Assembly: GCF_014295415.1 (NCBI RefSeq)
Contig: NZ_CP052909.1
Span: forward strand, 2,852,001 to 2,916,000
Origin: Constantimarinum furrinae
Lineage (GTDB): Bacteria > Bacteroidota > Bacteroidia > Flavobacteriales > Flavobacteriaceae
Reading direction: 5' to 3'
Length of the DNA stretch: 64,000 nt
The position numbers were made by a program, and so were the translations under genes. This document shows positions 1 to 7,916 of this stretch, one piece after another; the first letter of the stretch is position 1; each line of letters opens with the position of its first letter. The notes under the pieces were generated by a model. That model saw only the letters and a program-made list of their open reading frames with translations, was not told where the DNA came from and did not search any database.

Positions 1-674
1 AAGGTGCATTTACCGGTGCCGAGAAAAACAGAGATGGCTTTTTTCAAGCCGCAAACGGTGGTACTATTTTTCTAGATGAAATTGGGAATGCTTCTAAGGC
101 CGTACAGTCTCGATTACTTCGGGTACTACAGGAAAAAGAGGTGGTAAAAGTAGGGGCTCAAAAAGCCGAGAAAATTGATATTCGTATCATCGCTGCCACA
201 AACAGCGATCTGAAAGAAATGATTAAGAACGAATTATTTAGAGAGGATTTATATTACCGACTTACGGTAGTTGAAATTGAAGTGGCTCCTTTGCGAGATC
301 GAAAAGAAGATATTCCCCTGCTCACCGAAAAATTTCTCTTTAAGTACGGTGTAGAATATAAGGATCGCTTAATAAAGTTGAGCCCTGAAGCCACAGCAGT
401 GTTACAACGTTACGATTGGCCCGGCAACATTCGCGAACTGGAAAACGTCATTCAACGCGCTGTGATCATGTGTGATAGAATCATTGAAATTGAACATCTC
501 CCCGATTCGTTGAAATACTCCATTACTTTTCCGGAAGACGGTTTACTTCCATTAAAAGAGGTCGAGAAGCGATATATTCAAAAAGTACTTCATTCTACAA
601 ATGATAACAAGACCAAAGCCGCCGAGATTTTGGGTATTGATCGTAAGACTATTCGTCAAAAACTATCCGAATAA
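1..674 (+). CDS. Sigma-54-dependent transcriptional activator, 3' part (5' end outside window)
   Basis: The reading frame is open from base 3, so the gene begins before the window; about 223 residues are visible. The first visible residues are the GAFTGA loop, with which this AAA+ family contacts sigma-54, followed by a Walker B segment (GGTIFLDE, bases 57-80), the rest of the AAA+ ATPase domain including the WPGNIRELENV segment (about 415-450), and a C-terminal Fis-type helix-turn-helix (about 600-665, NKTKAAEILGIDRKTIRQKL). The family remodels sigma-54 RNA polymerase at distant enhancer sites. The N-terminal sensory part is missing, so it cannot be told whether this is an NtrC-type response regulator. 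The intact GAFTGA argues that it is a true sigma-54 activator. Target genes are unknown. Confidence 0.95.
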   Translation, partial: GAFTGAEKNRDGFFQAANGGTIFLDEIGNASKAVQSRLLRVLQEKEVVKVGAQKAEKIDIRIIAATNSDLKEMIKNELFREDLYYRLTVVEIEVAPLRDRKEDIPLLTEKFLFKYGVEYKDRLIKLSPEATAVLQRYDWPGNIRELENVIQRAVIMCDRIIEIEHLPDSLKYSITFPEDGLLPLKEVEKRYIQKVLHSTNDNKTKAAEILGIDRKTIRQKLSE

Positions 675-751
675 AATGGTTTTATACGCTAAATAATTCC
701 GAAATGGGGCAACTCTGATGATGTGTTTTAATAAATAAATAATAATAGCTA

Positions 752-1426
752 TTAAATTATCATTTTCATGACCTTCTCCGTTAATCGGTCACACTTACTA
801 AAGCCAAACTCAAAGACATTTTTATCATTAGTGATTTCATAAAGCTTATCCTTTAGCATTTCTTTGGCACGATGAAGCCGTATTTTTACATTGGCAAGGC
901 TTAACTCTAAGGAAACCGCAACTTCTTTGAGACTCATTTCTTCTACTTCTTTGAGAATATAAACAGCTTTGTATTTAACAGGTAGACTGTCTATTGCATT
1001 TTCCAACAATAGCCTTGATTCTTGTTGTATCATTTTGTCTTGTGGATTTAACTGTCTTCGATCCTGAATTTCAAGAATAGCACCGGATCTTAGACTGTCT
1101 AATTGATCGTTTATTTGAATGAGTTTCCCTTTGTCTTTAAGCCGGGCCAATGCCTGATTGATTCCTATTCGAATAAGCCAGGTAGAAAATGAGGACTCCA
1201 TTTTAAATTGATATAATTTTGAAAATGCGCTTAAATAGGTATTCTGCATTACATCCTCAATATCTGCATTGTCTTTTAAATAACTCCGAACTACGCGATA
1301 CAGTTTTTGATTATTTCTGCGAACTAAAATTTCATAAAGTTCCTTTTCTCCTCTTAGCACACGTTGAATAACTTCCACTTCAGTTATTTTATGTTGTGTG
1401 AGTTCATGTCTTTTTGCTGTTTCCAT
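752..1426 (-). CDS. ECF-type RNA polymerase sigma factor
   Basis: 224 residues. Region 2 is clear (about residues 43-95: the D-A/I-E-DV-Q helix DNADIEDVMQNTYL, then SSFSTWLIRIGINQA), as is region 4 (about 140-195: LPVKYKAVYILKEVEEMSLKEVA, then NVKIRLHRAKEML). It is longer than a minimal ECF factor: there is a linker of about 40 residues between the two regions and a C-terminal tail with a Cys-Asp-Arg motif (FGFSKCDRLTEKV), a tail I remember from one subset of ECF factors. No anti-sigma gene is adjacent. It is transcribed divergently from the DoxX-like gene at 1548, whose promoter it may serve (inference). Confidence 0.93.
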   Translation of the reverse strand: METAKRHELTQHKITEVEVIQRVLRGEKELYEILVRRNNQKLYRVVRSYLKDNADIEDVMQNTYLSAFSKLYQFKMESSFSTWLIRIGINQALARLKDKGKLIQINDQLDSLRSGAILEIQDRRQLNPQDKMIQQESRLLLENAIDSLPVKYKAVYILKEVEEMSLKEVAVSLELSLANVKIRLHRAKEMLKDKLYEITNDKNVFEFGFSKCDRLTEKVMKMII

Positions 1427-1547
1427 AGTATTCCCGGTTTTACTTTAGATACTAAAAGAGAAAAAAAGATACAAATTATTGTATCCTTTTATAAATGTTG
1501 TTATCAAAAGGGTGTAACTCATTTAAAAACAATAAAAATTTAAATTT

Positions 1548-1931
1548 ATGGATTCAAATGTGCTTTTAGTAAAAAACATCTTAAAATACACTTTTGGTTT
1601 AGTGCCAATTGTTGCAGGATTAGACAAATTCACAAATATATTAACTAACTGGAGTCAGTATCTTTCCGAAGGCCTTATAGAAATGCTTCCTTTTGAGCCA
1701 TTAACTTTTATGATGATCGTTGGCATCATAGAAATCGTAGCCGGAATACTTGTTCTATCTAAGACTCAATTAGGCGCCTATATCGTATCTGCTTGGCTTG
1801 TAGCCATTGCGTTAACCCTAATTTTTAGTTGGACGTATATAGATGTCGCTGTTCGAGATTTAGTTATGGCAATTGGAGCATTTTCACTGGCCAAGTTATC
1901 TACAAGTACTTCAGCTAAACTCTACAATTAA
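1548..1931 (+). CDS. DoxX-like small integral membrane protein
   Basis: 127 residues with four predicted membrane segments (about 13-28, 49-68, 77-95 and 100-117). The first carries the G-hydrophobic-GLDKF pattern typical of DoxX/DoxD-like proteins, with an acidic residue after the helix. No enzyme motif is visible; family members are small four-helix membrane proteins of uncertain role. It stands alone between the divergent ECF sigma gene and a strong terminator, so it is probably monocistronic and possibly controlled by that sigma factor (inference). Confidence 0.75.
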   Translation: MDSNVLLVKNILKYTFGLVPIVAGLDKFTNILTNWSQYLSEGLIEMLPFEPLTFMMIVGIIEIVAGILVLSKTQLGAYIVSAWLVAIALTLIFSWTYIDVAVRDLVMAIGAFSLAKLSTSTSAKLYN

Positions 1932-1951
1932 ATAAAGTACTCATTCTGTTT

Positions 1952-1991
1952 AAATATCACGCATTAAATAAATAATGCGTGATATTTTTTT
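1952..1991 (+). terminator. Rho-independent terminator after the DoxX-like gene
   Basis: A perfect 15-bp stem (1952-1966 with 1973-1987), a 6-base loop, and a run of T. It begins 20 bases after the stop codon of the DoxX-like gene. Confidence 0.9.
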
Positions 1992-2162
1992 AGATACAAA
2001 TTTTCCCGGGTGGGTAATTTTACCCCAGTCCTATCTACTTTTTAATTATTCACAGATCCGCACAAACCCTTATGTAATCTGGGTTTTATCGTTTTCAAAC
2101 AATTATGGCACAACCACCGGCATATAGTTTGCCTTTAGTTCAATGAACAATAATAATGATTT

Positions 2163-2351
2163 ATGAAAACAAACGCATTCAATATATGTCCCAGTTGTAT
2201 TCATAGGGATATTTGTGTATTGACTACTCAAAAAAGCCGGGTTTGGTCATGTAGTGAATACGACGAGGAATTATCTGAAGATTCTCATTTGGAGCTAATT
2301 ATGTCTTCAGACTTAAAAACAAAACAACAGACAGTTACAGTATTGGCCTAA
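2163..2351 (+). CDS. Small Cys-rich protein, unknown function
   Basis: 62 residues with four cysteines in the N-terminal half (C-x2-C-x5-C-x11-C, within NICPSCIHRDIC and WSC), an arrangement that could bind a metal ion. The remainder is hydrophilic. There is no signal peptide or membrane segment. I do not recognise a named family. The ATG at 2163 is the only plausible start and lies downstream of an AT-rich 230-base gap after the DoxX terminator. It sits alone ahead of the glutamate dehydrogenase group. The Cys pattern makes chance less likely, but the length keeps confidence moderate. Confidence 0.6.
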   Translation: MKTNAFNICPSCIHRDICVLTTQKSRVWSCSEYDEELSEDSHLELIMSSDLKTKQQTVTVLA

Positions 2352-2516
2352 CGTAATTGAAACGATATGATATTTAGCGACTTAGACACATTAAAAAAAA
2401 AGAAAAGCGAATTATTTTAAAGGTATTAGCGCGTGAAAGAGTCCGTACAGTTTAACAAACAATCGCCCTGTTAGTAACAGACGTCTACTTAATATATCAT
2501 TCTAAAAAATTTAATC

Positions 2517-2645
2517 ATGAAGACACACTCAATAACACTCTGCCAGACTCATAAAAGATCTGAAGATAAAAAAAGAAAAATAGATTATATAATGCGAAAA
2601 TATCACGAGAGAAGTATTATTAATCGATTATTCAAAAAATCCTAA
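2517..2645 (+). CDS. Possible 42-residue basic small protein
   Basis: An ATG-initiated frame of 42 codons in the 327-base gap between the Cys-rich gene and glutamate dehydrogenase, ending 33 bases before the latter's ATG. The product would be strongly basic (many Lys/Arg) with one Cys and a His and no membrane segment. No family is recognised. It may be a real small gene cotranscribed with gdh, or simply open leader sequence. The rest of the gap (2352-2516) shows nothing I can name. Confidence 0.3.
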   Translation: MKTHSITLCQTHKRSEDKKRKIDYIMRKYHERSIINRLFKKS

Positions 2646-2678
2646 TAAATAAAAATCCGTTTTAAGCGGTACGCAATT

Positions 2679-3983
2679 ATGACAACAATAACAGCAGAAT
2701 TACATAATAGAACTAAAAAAAAGCCTATAAAAGGGATGATGGATAATGTAATGGAGCAATTTTACAGTGCTGCAGATCATATTGAACTACATCCTAATAT
2801 TAGAAAGATACTCAGTATTACAAACAATGAGATCATAGTCCACTTTCCGGTAAAGATGGACAATGGTGACGTTGAGGTTTTTACAGGATATCGAGTGCAA
2901 CATAACAATGCACTGGGACCGTACAAAGGTGGATTGCGATATCATCCCACGGTAGACATTGACGCTGCCAGAGCACTTGCCATGTGGATGACCTGGAAAT
3001 CATCGCTAGCCGGTTTACCTTACGGAGGTGGTAAAGGGGGAATTCAACTTGACCCATCCAAATACTCAGCAGGAGAACTAGAACGAATTACCAGAAGATT
3101 TACGTTCGCCCTAGGAGATAATATTGGTCCGGAACACGATATCCCCGCTCCCGATATTAATACAAACAGTCAGACCATGGCCTGGATAGCCGATACGTAT
3201 ATGAGTACCAGACCTCCTGCAGAACGAACCGCAAATCAACATGTGGTCACCGGTAAGCCTGATGGTAGTGGCGGACTCGAAGGTCGTGATCGTGCAACAG
3301 GTTATGGGGTTTTCCTTAACATCAAATTCTGGGCAGCCCGTAATAATGAATCGCTTAGCAATAAAAAATTTATTGTTCAAGGATTTGGAAATGTTGGGTA
3401 TTGGGCTTCGCATTTTCTAGAAAAGAATGGAGCAAAGTTAGTAGCCGTACAAGATGCTTTCGGCAGTATTAGAAATACGAATGGAATCAATGTGGACGAT
3501 TTGTTCAATTATACACAGGTCAATAATGGAAGTATCGTTGGATTTCCGGAGGCCTTTGATCTTGACAATGAAAAATTTTTTACTTCCGAATGTGATATTT
3601 GTATTCCTGCCGCACTGGGGAATCAAATAACTAGAACAAATGCACCAAAAATTAAAGCGAGGCTTATAGCCGAAGGGGCTAATGGACCAACAAATGTGGA
3701 GGGAGAGAAAATTTTAATAGACAGGGGCATAACTATAATACCGGATATTCTATGTAATTCCGGTGGTGTCATCGGAAGCTATTTTGAATGGCTTCAAAAT
3801 CGAAATGGGGAGCTTTGGCAGCTCTCTGAGGTAATGTCTAAACTCGATAAGAAAATGAAAGAATCCTTTGATAAGGTATATGATTTTTCAGAAAAAGAAA
3901 GAATCGATTTGCGTAAAGCGGCCTACTGTATCGCAATTAAGCGAATTGAAAAAGCCTACGTACAGCGAGGTATTTTTCCTTAG
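2679..3983 (+). CDS. gdhA: Glu/Leu/Phe/Val-type dehydrogenase (glutamate dehydrogenase)
   Basis: 434 residues, the usual length for hexameric NAD-type glutamate dehydrogenases, which interconvert glutamate with 2-oxoglutarate and ammonia in the cytoplasm. Visible are the substrate-binding GPYKGGLRYHP segment (about 80-90), the catalytic-lysine motif PYGGGKGG (114-121), the PAPD catalytic aspartate (about 159) and the dinucleotide-binding GFGNVG (235-240), then a full C-terminal domain with NSGGVIGSYFEW. Coenzyme preference cannot be settled by eye. It leads a probable transcription unit with an Rnk-like factor and two paralogous unknown proteins (gaps of 19, 9 and 2 bases). A link to nitrogen or carbon stress is an inference. 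Confidence 0.95.
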   Translation: MTTITAELHNRTKKKPIKGMMDNVMEQFYSAADHIELHPNIRKILSITNNEIIVHFPVKMDNGDVEVFTGYRVQHNNALGPYKGGLRYHPTVDIDAARALAMWMTWKSSLAGLPYGGGKGGIQLDPSKYSAGELERITRRFTFALGDNIGPEHDIPAPDINTNSQTMAWIADTYMSTRPPAERTANQHVVTGKPDGSGGLEGRDRATGYGVFLNIKFWAARNNESLSNKKFIVQGFGNVGYWASHFLEKNGAKLVAVQDAFGSIRNTNGINVDDLFNYTQVNNGSIVGFPEAFDLDNEKFFTSECDICIPAALGNQITRTNAPKIKARLIAEGANGPTNVEGEKILIDRGITIIPDILCNSGGVIGSYFEWLQNRNGELWQLSEVMSKLDKKMKESFDKVYDFSEKERIDLRKAAYCIAIKRIEKAYVQRGIFP

Positions 3984-4002
3984 GAGAATTTTTAAAACAA
4001 AT

Positions 4003-4425
4003 ATGATGAAATACGGAAGTTTAATATTAGAAAAGAAAGAATATGTGTATTTAAAGCGCATTCTAAACATCTCGGGATATGCCGAAGATTTTGAAACACA
4101 GAAATCTTTACAACGATTGAGTGAAGAACTAAAAAATGCTCAGATTGTAGACGAAGAAGATATGCCTAAAGACGTAATTCGCTTTAACAGTAAAGTAATG
4201 GTGTATTCTGAGAACGGCTGGGAAAAAACGATTCAATTAGTAATTCCTTCAGATAAAAATGCGAAGCAGGATAAGATCTCAATTTTAACTCCTATGGGAG
4301 CTGCACTTTTTGGCTACTCGAGAGGAGATACTATCGAATGGGACTTTCCGTCGGGCAAACAGCAGATAAAAATTGTTACTGTTAGTCAGGAAAATGCAAA
4401 AAATCAATCTGAAATTTCTATTTAA
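4003..4425 (+). CDS. GreA/GreB-family factor, Rnk-like
   Basis: 140 residues. The layout matches Rnk (regulator of nucleoside diphosphate kinase) more than full GreA: a short N-terminal region, then EEDMPKDVIRFNSKV (about 51-65) and a C-terminal FKBP-like fold with TPMGAALFGYSRGD (96-109) and a following beta strand (TIEWDFPSG). Family members bind RNA polymerase near the secondary channel; Rnk has a short coiled coil and does not stimulate cleavage. I start at ATG 4003 (a second ATG follows directly) because the longer open frame would overlap gdh by 116 bases with non-family sequence. An AGGAG lies 17 bases upstream. It is 19 bases after gdh, so probably cotranscribed. Confidence 0.85.
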   Translation: MMKYGSLILEKKEYVYLKRILNISGYAEDFETQKSLQRLSEELKNAQIVDEEDMPKDVIRFNSKVMVYSENGWEKTIQLVIPSDKNAKQDKISILTPMGAALFGYSRGDTIEWDFPSGKQQIKIVTVSQENAKNQSEISI

Positions 4426-4434
4426 TACTCTCAA

Positions 4435-4866
4435 ATGAAAACTTTATTAACAGAAATCTATGAGCACGACACCGATGTTGATGTGACCCATAAAATAAAC
4501 ACCATAGAACTAGAGAATTGGATAAATCACTTAAAATATATTAAGAAAGAATTGAAAAATCTTATCGGACTTTACAGCAAAGATTTAACCAATAGAATTA
4601 ATGATCAAGTTGTATTACAAAAGTTTCAAAAGAAAGAAATTGAAAATGATACCTTATTGAATGCACTTTATAATTACATGAATTCAAGAAAAGGCATCTC
4701 TGAGTGTGAAGATACTCAATGTGATTTGGCTTATATCAATGAACATGAAAGTTACAGAAGAAGTTATTTATATCATCTGGATAAATACCGAAGGCTAAAA
4801 GACGATTTTTTTAAGAAGGTAAAGGGAAAATTTAATTTGCTCAATATAAATCCTTCAGGTTTGTAA
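4435..4866 (+). CDS. Unknown coiled-coil protein, first of a tandem paralog pair
   Basis: 143 residues, soluble and helical, with no signal peptide. It begins 9 bases after the Rnk-like gene. Not a family I recognise. Two helical blocks, one around residues 25-50 (LENWINHLKYIKKELKNL) and one around 105-135 (SYRRSYLYHLDKYRRLKDDF), align with blocks in the next gene: L-x-x-W-I-x-x-L followed by a hydrophilic helix, and a Tyr/Arg-rich terminal helix. This suggests an ancient duplication. Possible roles such as an RNA polymerase- or stress-associated scaffold are only guesses from context. Confidence 0.75.
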   Translation: MKTLLTEIYEHDTDVDVTHKINTIELENWINHLKYIKKELKNLIGLYSKDLTNRINDQVVLQKFQKKEIENDTLLNALYNYMNSRKGISECEDTQCDLAYINEHESYRRSYLYHLDKYRRLKDDFFKKVKGKFNLLNINPSGL

Positions 4867-4868
4867 CA

Positions 4869-5264
4869 GTGGAAATTGAATTCACACATAAAAGTGATGC
4901 GCACAGAAGACTTTGTATTCAAAAAGATCTTAACGAACTAAGCCATTGGATAGACACACTTTCAGAGGTGAATAATGAAATTGAACATTTAAAAGTCATA
5001 GAGAAACAGTTGCTGAAGAACAATAACATTGAAACTAATCTCCTTGGTTTCAGAAGAAAAAACACTTTAGTTATAGGTATGCTCTGCAAATACGAGCAAG
5101 AATTGAAGACCGAGTTTGACTACGGAAAAAAAGGATACGATCATGTTAGGGCAAAAGAGCATGAAAAAAAACGCAATATGTATTCAACATTTGTAACTGA
5201 GTTTAATGAATTCAGATCTAAAGTCTATACGGCCTTGACCAAATTTCGACGCACATCACTCTAA
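4869..5264 (+). CDS. Unknown coiled-coil protein, second of the tandem pair
   Basis: 131 residues starting at GTG 4869, two bases after the preceding stop, so translation is probably coupled. The N-terminal block LSHWIDTLSEVNNEIEHL (about 24-41) and the C-terminal helix (about 105-128) correspond in position and pattern to those of the upstream protein, although identity is low. No enzyme motif, membrane segment or signal peptide. It ends the gdh transcription unit; a 208-base gap with its own probable promoter follows. The two products may form a heterodimer (inference). Confidence 0.75.
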   Translation: MEIEFTHKSDAHRRLCIQKDLNELSHWIDTLSEVNNEIEHLKVIEKQLLKNNNIETNLLGFRRKNTLVIGMLCKYEQELKTEFDYGKKGYDHVRAKEHEKKRNMYSTFVTEFNEFRSKVYTALTKFRRTSL

Positions 5265-5472
5265 AGTAGGGCTTAATGTAATTTCAAAGCTGATACGGCC
5301 TACTATGCTTAAACCAACAATATAGGCACAGCTTTGAGGAAATGGTTTGAGCTATGTGGTTTCTGTTAAATTTAAGAATCACTGTTAAACCCTTCTCAAT
5401 TAAGAAAACTGTAAGATAAAAATGCAGAATCTGAAAGTATCTTTAAGGTATTAACTTTAAAAAAATACAACT

Positions 5473-5958
5473 ATGAAAACGACAAAGGAACAGGCTGACC
5501 AAGATATCCATGACAATTTGGTCGACAATCTTCAGGGATTATTAGAAAAGAATTACGATGCTGAAGCCGGGTACAAAAAAGCAATGCAGGATGCTAAAAA
5601 TTCTCAACTTAAGGAATACTTAAAGAGACAAGCTGCACAAAGGGGTGAGTTCGCCACCGAATTGGACAGAGAAATCCGTGCTCTCAATGAAACCCCAAAG
5701 TCCAGCGGTAGTATGACCGGAAAATTACACCGCACCTGGATCGATATAAAAAGCGCTGTGTCCGGGGATAATGACGAAGCCGTCCTGGAAGAATGTATCC
5801 GCGGTGAAAAAGCCAGTGTAGAAGAGTACGAAGAAAAGTTGCAAAAAAACAACTTTCCACCACAGGTATCAAATGTATTGAACAATCAACTCGATAGAAT
5901 AAAATCAACTCTTAATACGATTAAAGGATTAGAGGATATTTCCGAGAATTGGGGATAA
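5473..5958 (+). CDS. PA2169-family four-helix-bundle protein (DUF2383)
   Basis: 161 residues. Ferritin-like four-helix pattern: helix 1 with NLVDNLQGLLEKNYDAEAGYKKA, helix 2 with LKEYLKRQAAQRGEFATEL, a linker, then helices 3 and 4 with EECIRGEKASVEEYEEKL and a Val/Leu-rich last helix. Bacteria often carry this family among general-stress genes (CsbD, BON-domain proteins); its biochemical role is not established. A TATCTTTA (5438-5445) may be its -7 element, with no clear -33 partner. A strong terminator follows directly, so it is probably monocistronic. Confidence 0.85.
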   Translation: MKTTKEQADQDIHDNLVDNLQGLLEKNYDAEAGYKKAMQDAKNSQLKEYLKRQAAQRGEFATELDREIRALNETPKSSGSMTGKLHRTWIDIKSAVSGDNDEAVLEECIRGEKASVEEYEEKLQKNNFPPQVSNVLNNQLDRIKSTLNTIKGLEDISENWG

Positions 5959-5976
5959 TTAATGATTGATTGTAGT

Positions 5977-6008
5977 AAAACCCTGAAGCTGATACTTCAG
6001 GGTTTTTT
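5977..6008. terminator. Bidirectional terminator between convergent genes
   Basis: A 12-bp stem (5977-5988 with 5995-6006), a 6-base loop, with A on one side and T on the other. It serves the PA2169-family gene on the plus strand and the persulfide dioxygenase gene on the minus strand. Confidence 0.88.
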
Positions 6009-7393
6009 TATGTCGTAATTTCGATCCCGGCGTCTTTGATCGCTTTAAAACCTCCTGCAACATCGATCACATTGTGAATTCCTCTACTTTTCAATATGGA
6101 AGCTGCTATAACCGATCGGTAACCTCCCGCACAATGTACATAAAATGGTTTATCATCGGGATAGCTATCTAAATGGTGATTAATTTCACCCAATGGTGTA
6201 TGTGCTGCACGCGGTAAATGTGCAGCTGCGTATTCTCCGTCATTTCTTACATCAAAAACCGGCACATTGTCTCTTAATCTTGATTTTAGTGTATCTGCCG
6301 CAACCGATTCCAGTGTATCTATCTCTTTTCCGGCTTCCTGCCATGTTGTAATTCCTCCATCCAGATAGCCCAAGGTATTGTCGAAACCAACACGTGAAAG
6401 CCGTGTTACTGCCTCCTCTGCTCTGCCATCGGGAACTACCAAAAGGATTGGTTGTGACACATCTGCAATTAATGCGCCCACCCAGGGAGCAAAGCCACCA
6501 TCCAATCCAATAAAAATGGATCGTGGAATATGTGCTTTTATAAAATCTTTCTGATTTCTAACATCCAATACAATGGCTCCTGTTGAATTTGCTAAATTTT
6601 CGAATTCTTCAGGGGTTAGTTTTTGTGTGCCTTTTGAAATAATCTCCTGTAGATCTGTATATCCCTCTTTATTCATTTTTACGTTTAAGGGGAAATATGC
6701 GGGTGGCGGCAACAATCCGTCTGTAACTTCCTTTACAAACTCCTCCTGAGTCATATCTTCACGTAAGGCATAATTCATTTTCTTCTGATTTCCAAGTGTG
6801 TCCACCGTCTCTTTCATCATATTCTTTCCACAAGCAGAACCTGCACCATGTGCAGGATACACGATTACCGAATCTTCCAAAGGCATTATTTTTTTTCGTA
6901 AGCTGTTATACAATGTCTTTGCGAGATCTTCTTGTGTGATCTCTGAAGCTTTCTGTGCTAGATCTGGTCGTCCAACATCCCCTAGAAACAAGGTGTCTCC
7001 GGTAAAGATCGCGTGATTTTCACCTTTTTCATCCTTCAACAAATAGGTTGTACTTTCCATAGTATGACCAGGGGTATGCAAGGCCGTGATCGTGATCTTT
7101 CCCAATTTAAATTCCTCCCCATCCTTTGCTATATGAGCATCAAAAGAGGGATTAGCATTGGGACCATAAATTATAGGTGCACCGGTTTGTCTGGATAATG
7201 TTAAATGCCCACTTACAAAATCGGCATGAAAGTGAGTTTCAAAGATGTACTTTATCTCAGCATTGTCACGGGTGGCCCGATCTAAATAGGGTTGTGTTTC
7301 CCTCAAGGGATCAATTATAGCTACTTCCCCATTACTTTCTATATAGTACGCACCTTGCGACAAACAGCCTGTATAGATTTGTTCAATTGTCAT
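6008..7393 (-). CDS. MBL-fold persulfide dioxygenase-like hydrolase fused to two rhodanese domains
   Basis: 461 residues. N-terminal metallo-beta-lactamase domain with THFHADFVSGH (about 53-63), a PGHT histidine and FTGDTLFLGDVGRPDL, the signature of the ETHE1/persulfide dioxygenase branch. Two rhodanese domains follow (about 265-355 and 370-460). In the first, the active-site loop has no cysteine (VVPDGRAEE), so it should be inactive in sulfur transfer. The second has HCAGGYRS with an intact cysteine. The likely role is oxidation of glutathione- or bacillithiol-type persulfide to sulfite plus thiol, with sulfur relay. Bacillithiol synthesis nearby (bshB1, 9535) suggests that thiol as the natural partner (inference). 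It is alone on its strand. Confidence 0.92.
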   Translation of the reverse strand: MTIEQIYTGCLSQGAYYIESNGEVAIIDPLRETQPYLDRATRDNAEIKYIFETHFHADFVSGHLTLSRQTGAPIIYGPNANPSFDAHIAKDGEEFKLGKITITALHTPGHTMESTTYLLKDEKGENHAIFTGDTLFLGDVGRPDLAQKASEITQEDLAKTLYNSLRKKIMPLEDSVIVYPAHGAGSACGKNMMKETVDTLGNQKKMNYALREDMTQEEFVKEVTDGLLPPPAYFPLNVKMNKEGYTDLQEIISKGTQKLTPEEFENLANSTGAIVLDVRNQKDFIKAHIPRSIFIGLDGGFAPWVGALIADVSQPILLVVPDGRAEEAVTRLSRVGFDNTLGYLDGGITTWQEAGKEIDTLESVAADTLKSRLRDNVPVFDVRNDGEYAAAHLPRAAHTPLGEINHHLDSYPDDKPFYVHCAGGYRSVIAASILKSRGIHNVIDVAGGFKAIKDAGIEITT

Positions 7394-7581
7394 GCTTCAG
7401 AGTTTTTACAAAGATAACAATTGTAATTTTTGAGTTTACACCATTTCTATAAATTAATACTATGTATCGAAGTAGATACTCTTATGGATCAGAAGCGGTC
7501 AAAAAACGTATAATTTTCACATAATTTTTAGATTTACAGCGGGTTGTTGCATTATCTTTACGCGCATAACGAATATCATTC

Positions 7582-7914
7582 ATGAACAAGATCATTTTTG
7601 TGCTAATCGCTCTTATTGCTCTATCCTGTGACACAGACAAACAGCAAATGGAAACTTTAAAAGAGCGTGCTCAATATGATCTTATCACCCAATTACAGCT
7701 TCCGGAAGGAACCGTTTTTAATGATGATAGTTTTTCTGTGAATGAAGAGGAGTCCGACCTGGAAGGTGTTCATGCGGTCTATACAATCAACGTTACTGTT
7801 AAATCTCAGGATAAAACCGGAAATGAGATCAATAAAACATATACACTTGAATACGAAAAAGTAGGTGAAGGCGGACTCGACCCCAACGACTACGAACTTA
7901 AATCCTTTAATTAA
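7582..7914 (+). CDS. Small lipoprotein of unknown function
   Basis: 110 residues with a type II signal peptide ending in LIALSC (Cys16). The mature part is acidic and probably beta-rich, with no recognised domain. It is 2 bases upstream of the M28 peptidase lipoprotein, so the two are surely cotranscribed. A TATCTTTA at 7553-7560 is a candidate -7 element with a leader of about 15 bases. Confidence 0.75.
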   Translation: MNKIIFVLIALIALSCDTDKQQMETLKERAQYDLITQLQLPEGTVFNDDSFSVNEEESDLEGVHAVYTINVTVKSQDKTGNEINKTYTLEYEKVGEGGLDPNDYELKSFN

Positions 7915-7916
7915 TT

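Noticed and set aside
2106-2121. TGGCAC ... GGC resembling a sigma-54 promoter upstream of the Cys-rich gene
   Set aside because: The GG to GC spacing is one base too long for the strict -24/-12 geometry and the TTGC element is absent.
3868-4002. Upstream extension of the Rnk-like gene overlapping gdh
   Set aside because: The extra residues do not match the family and overlap the gdh coding sequence in another frame.
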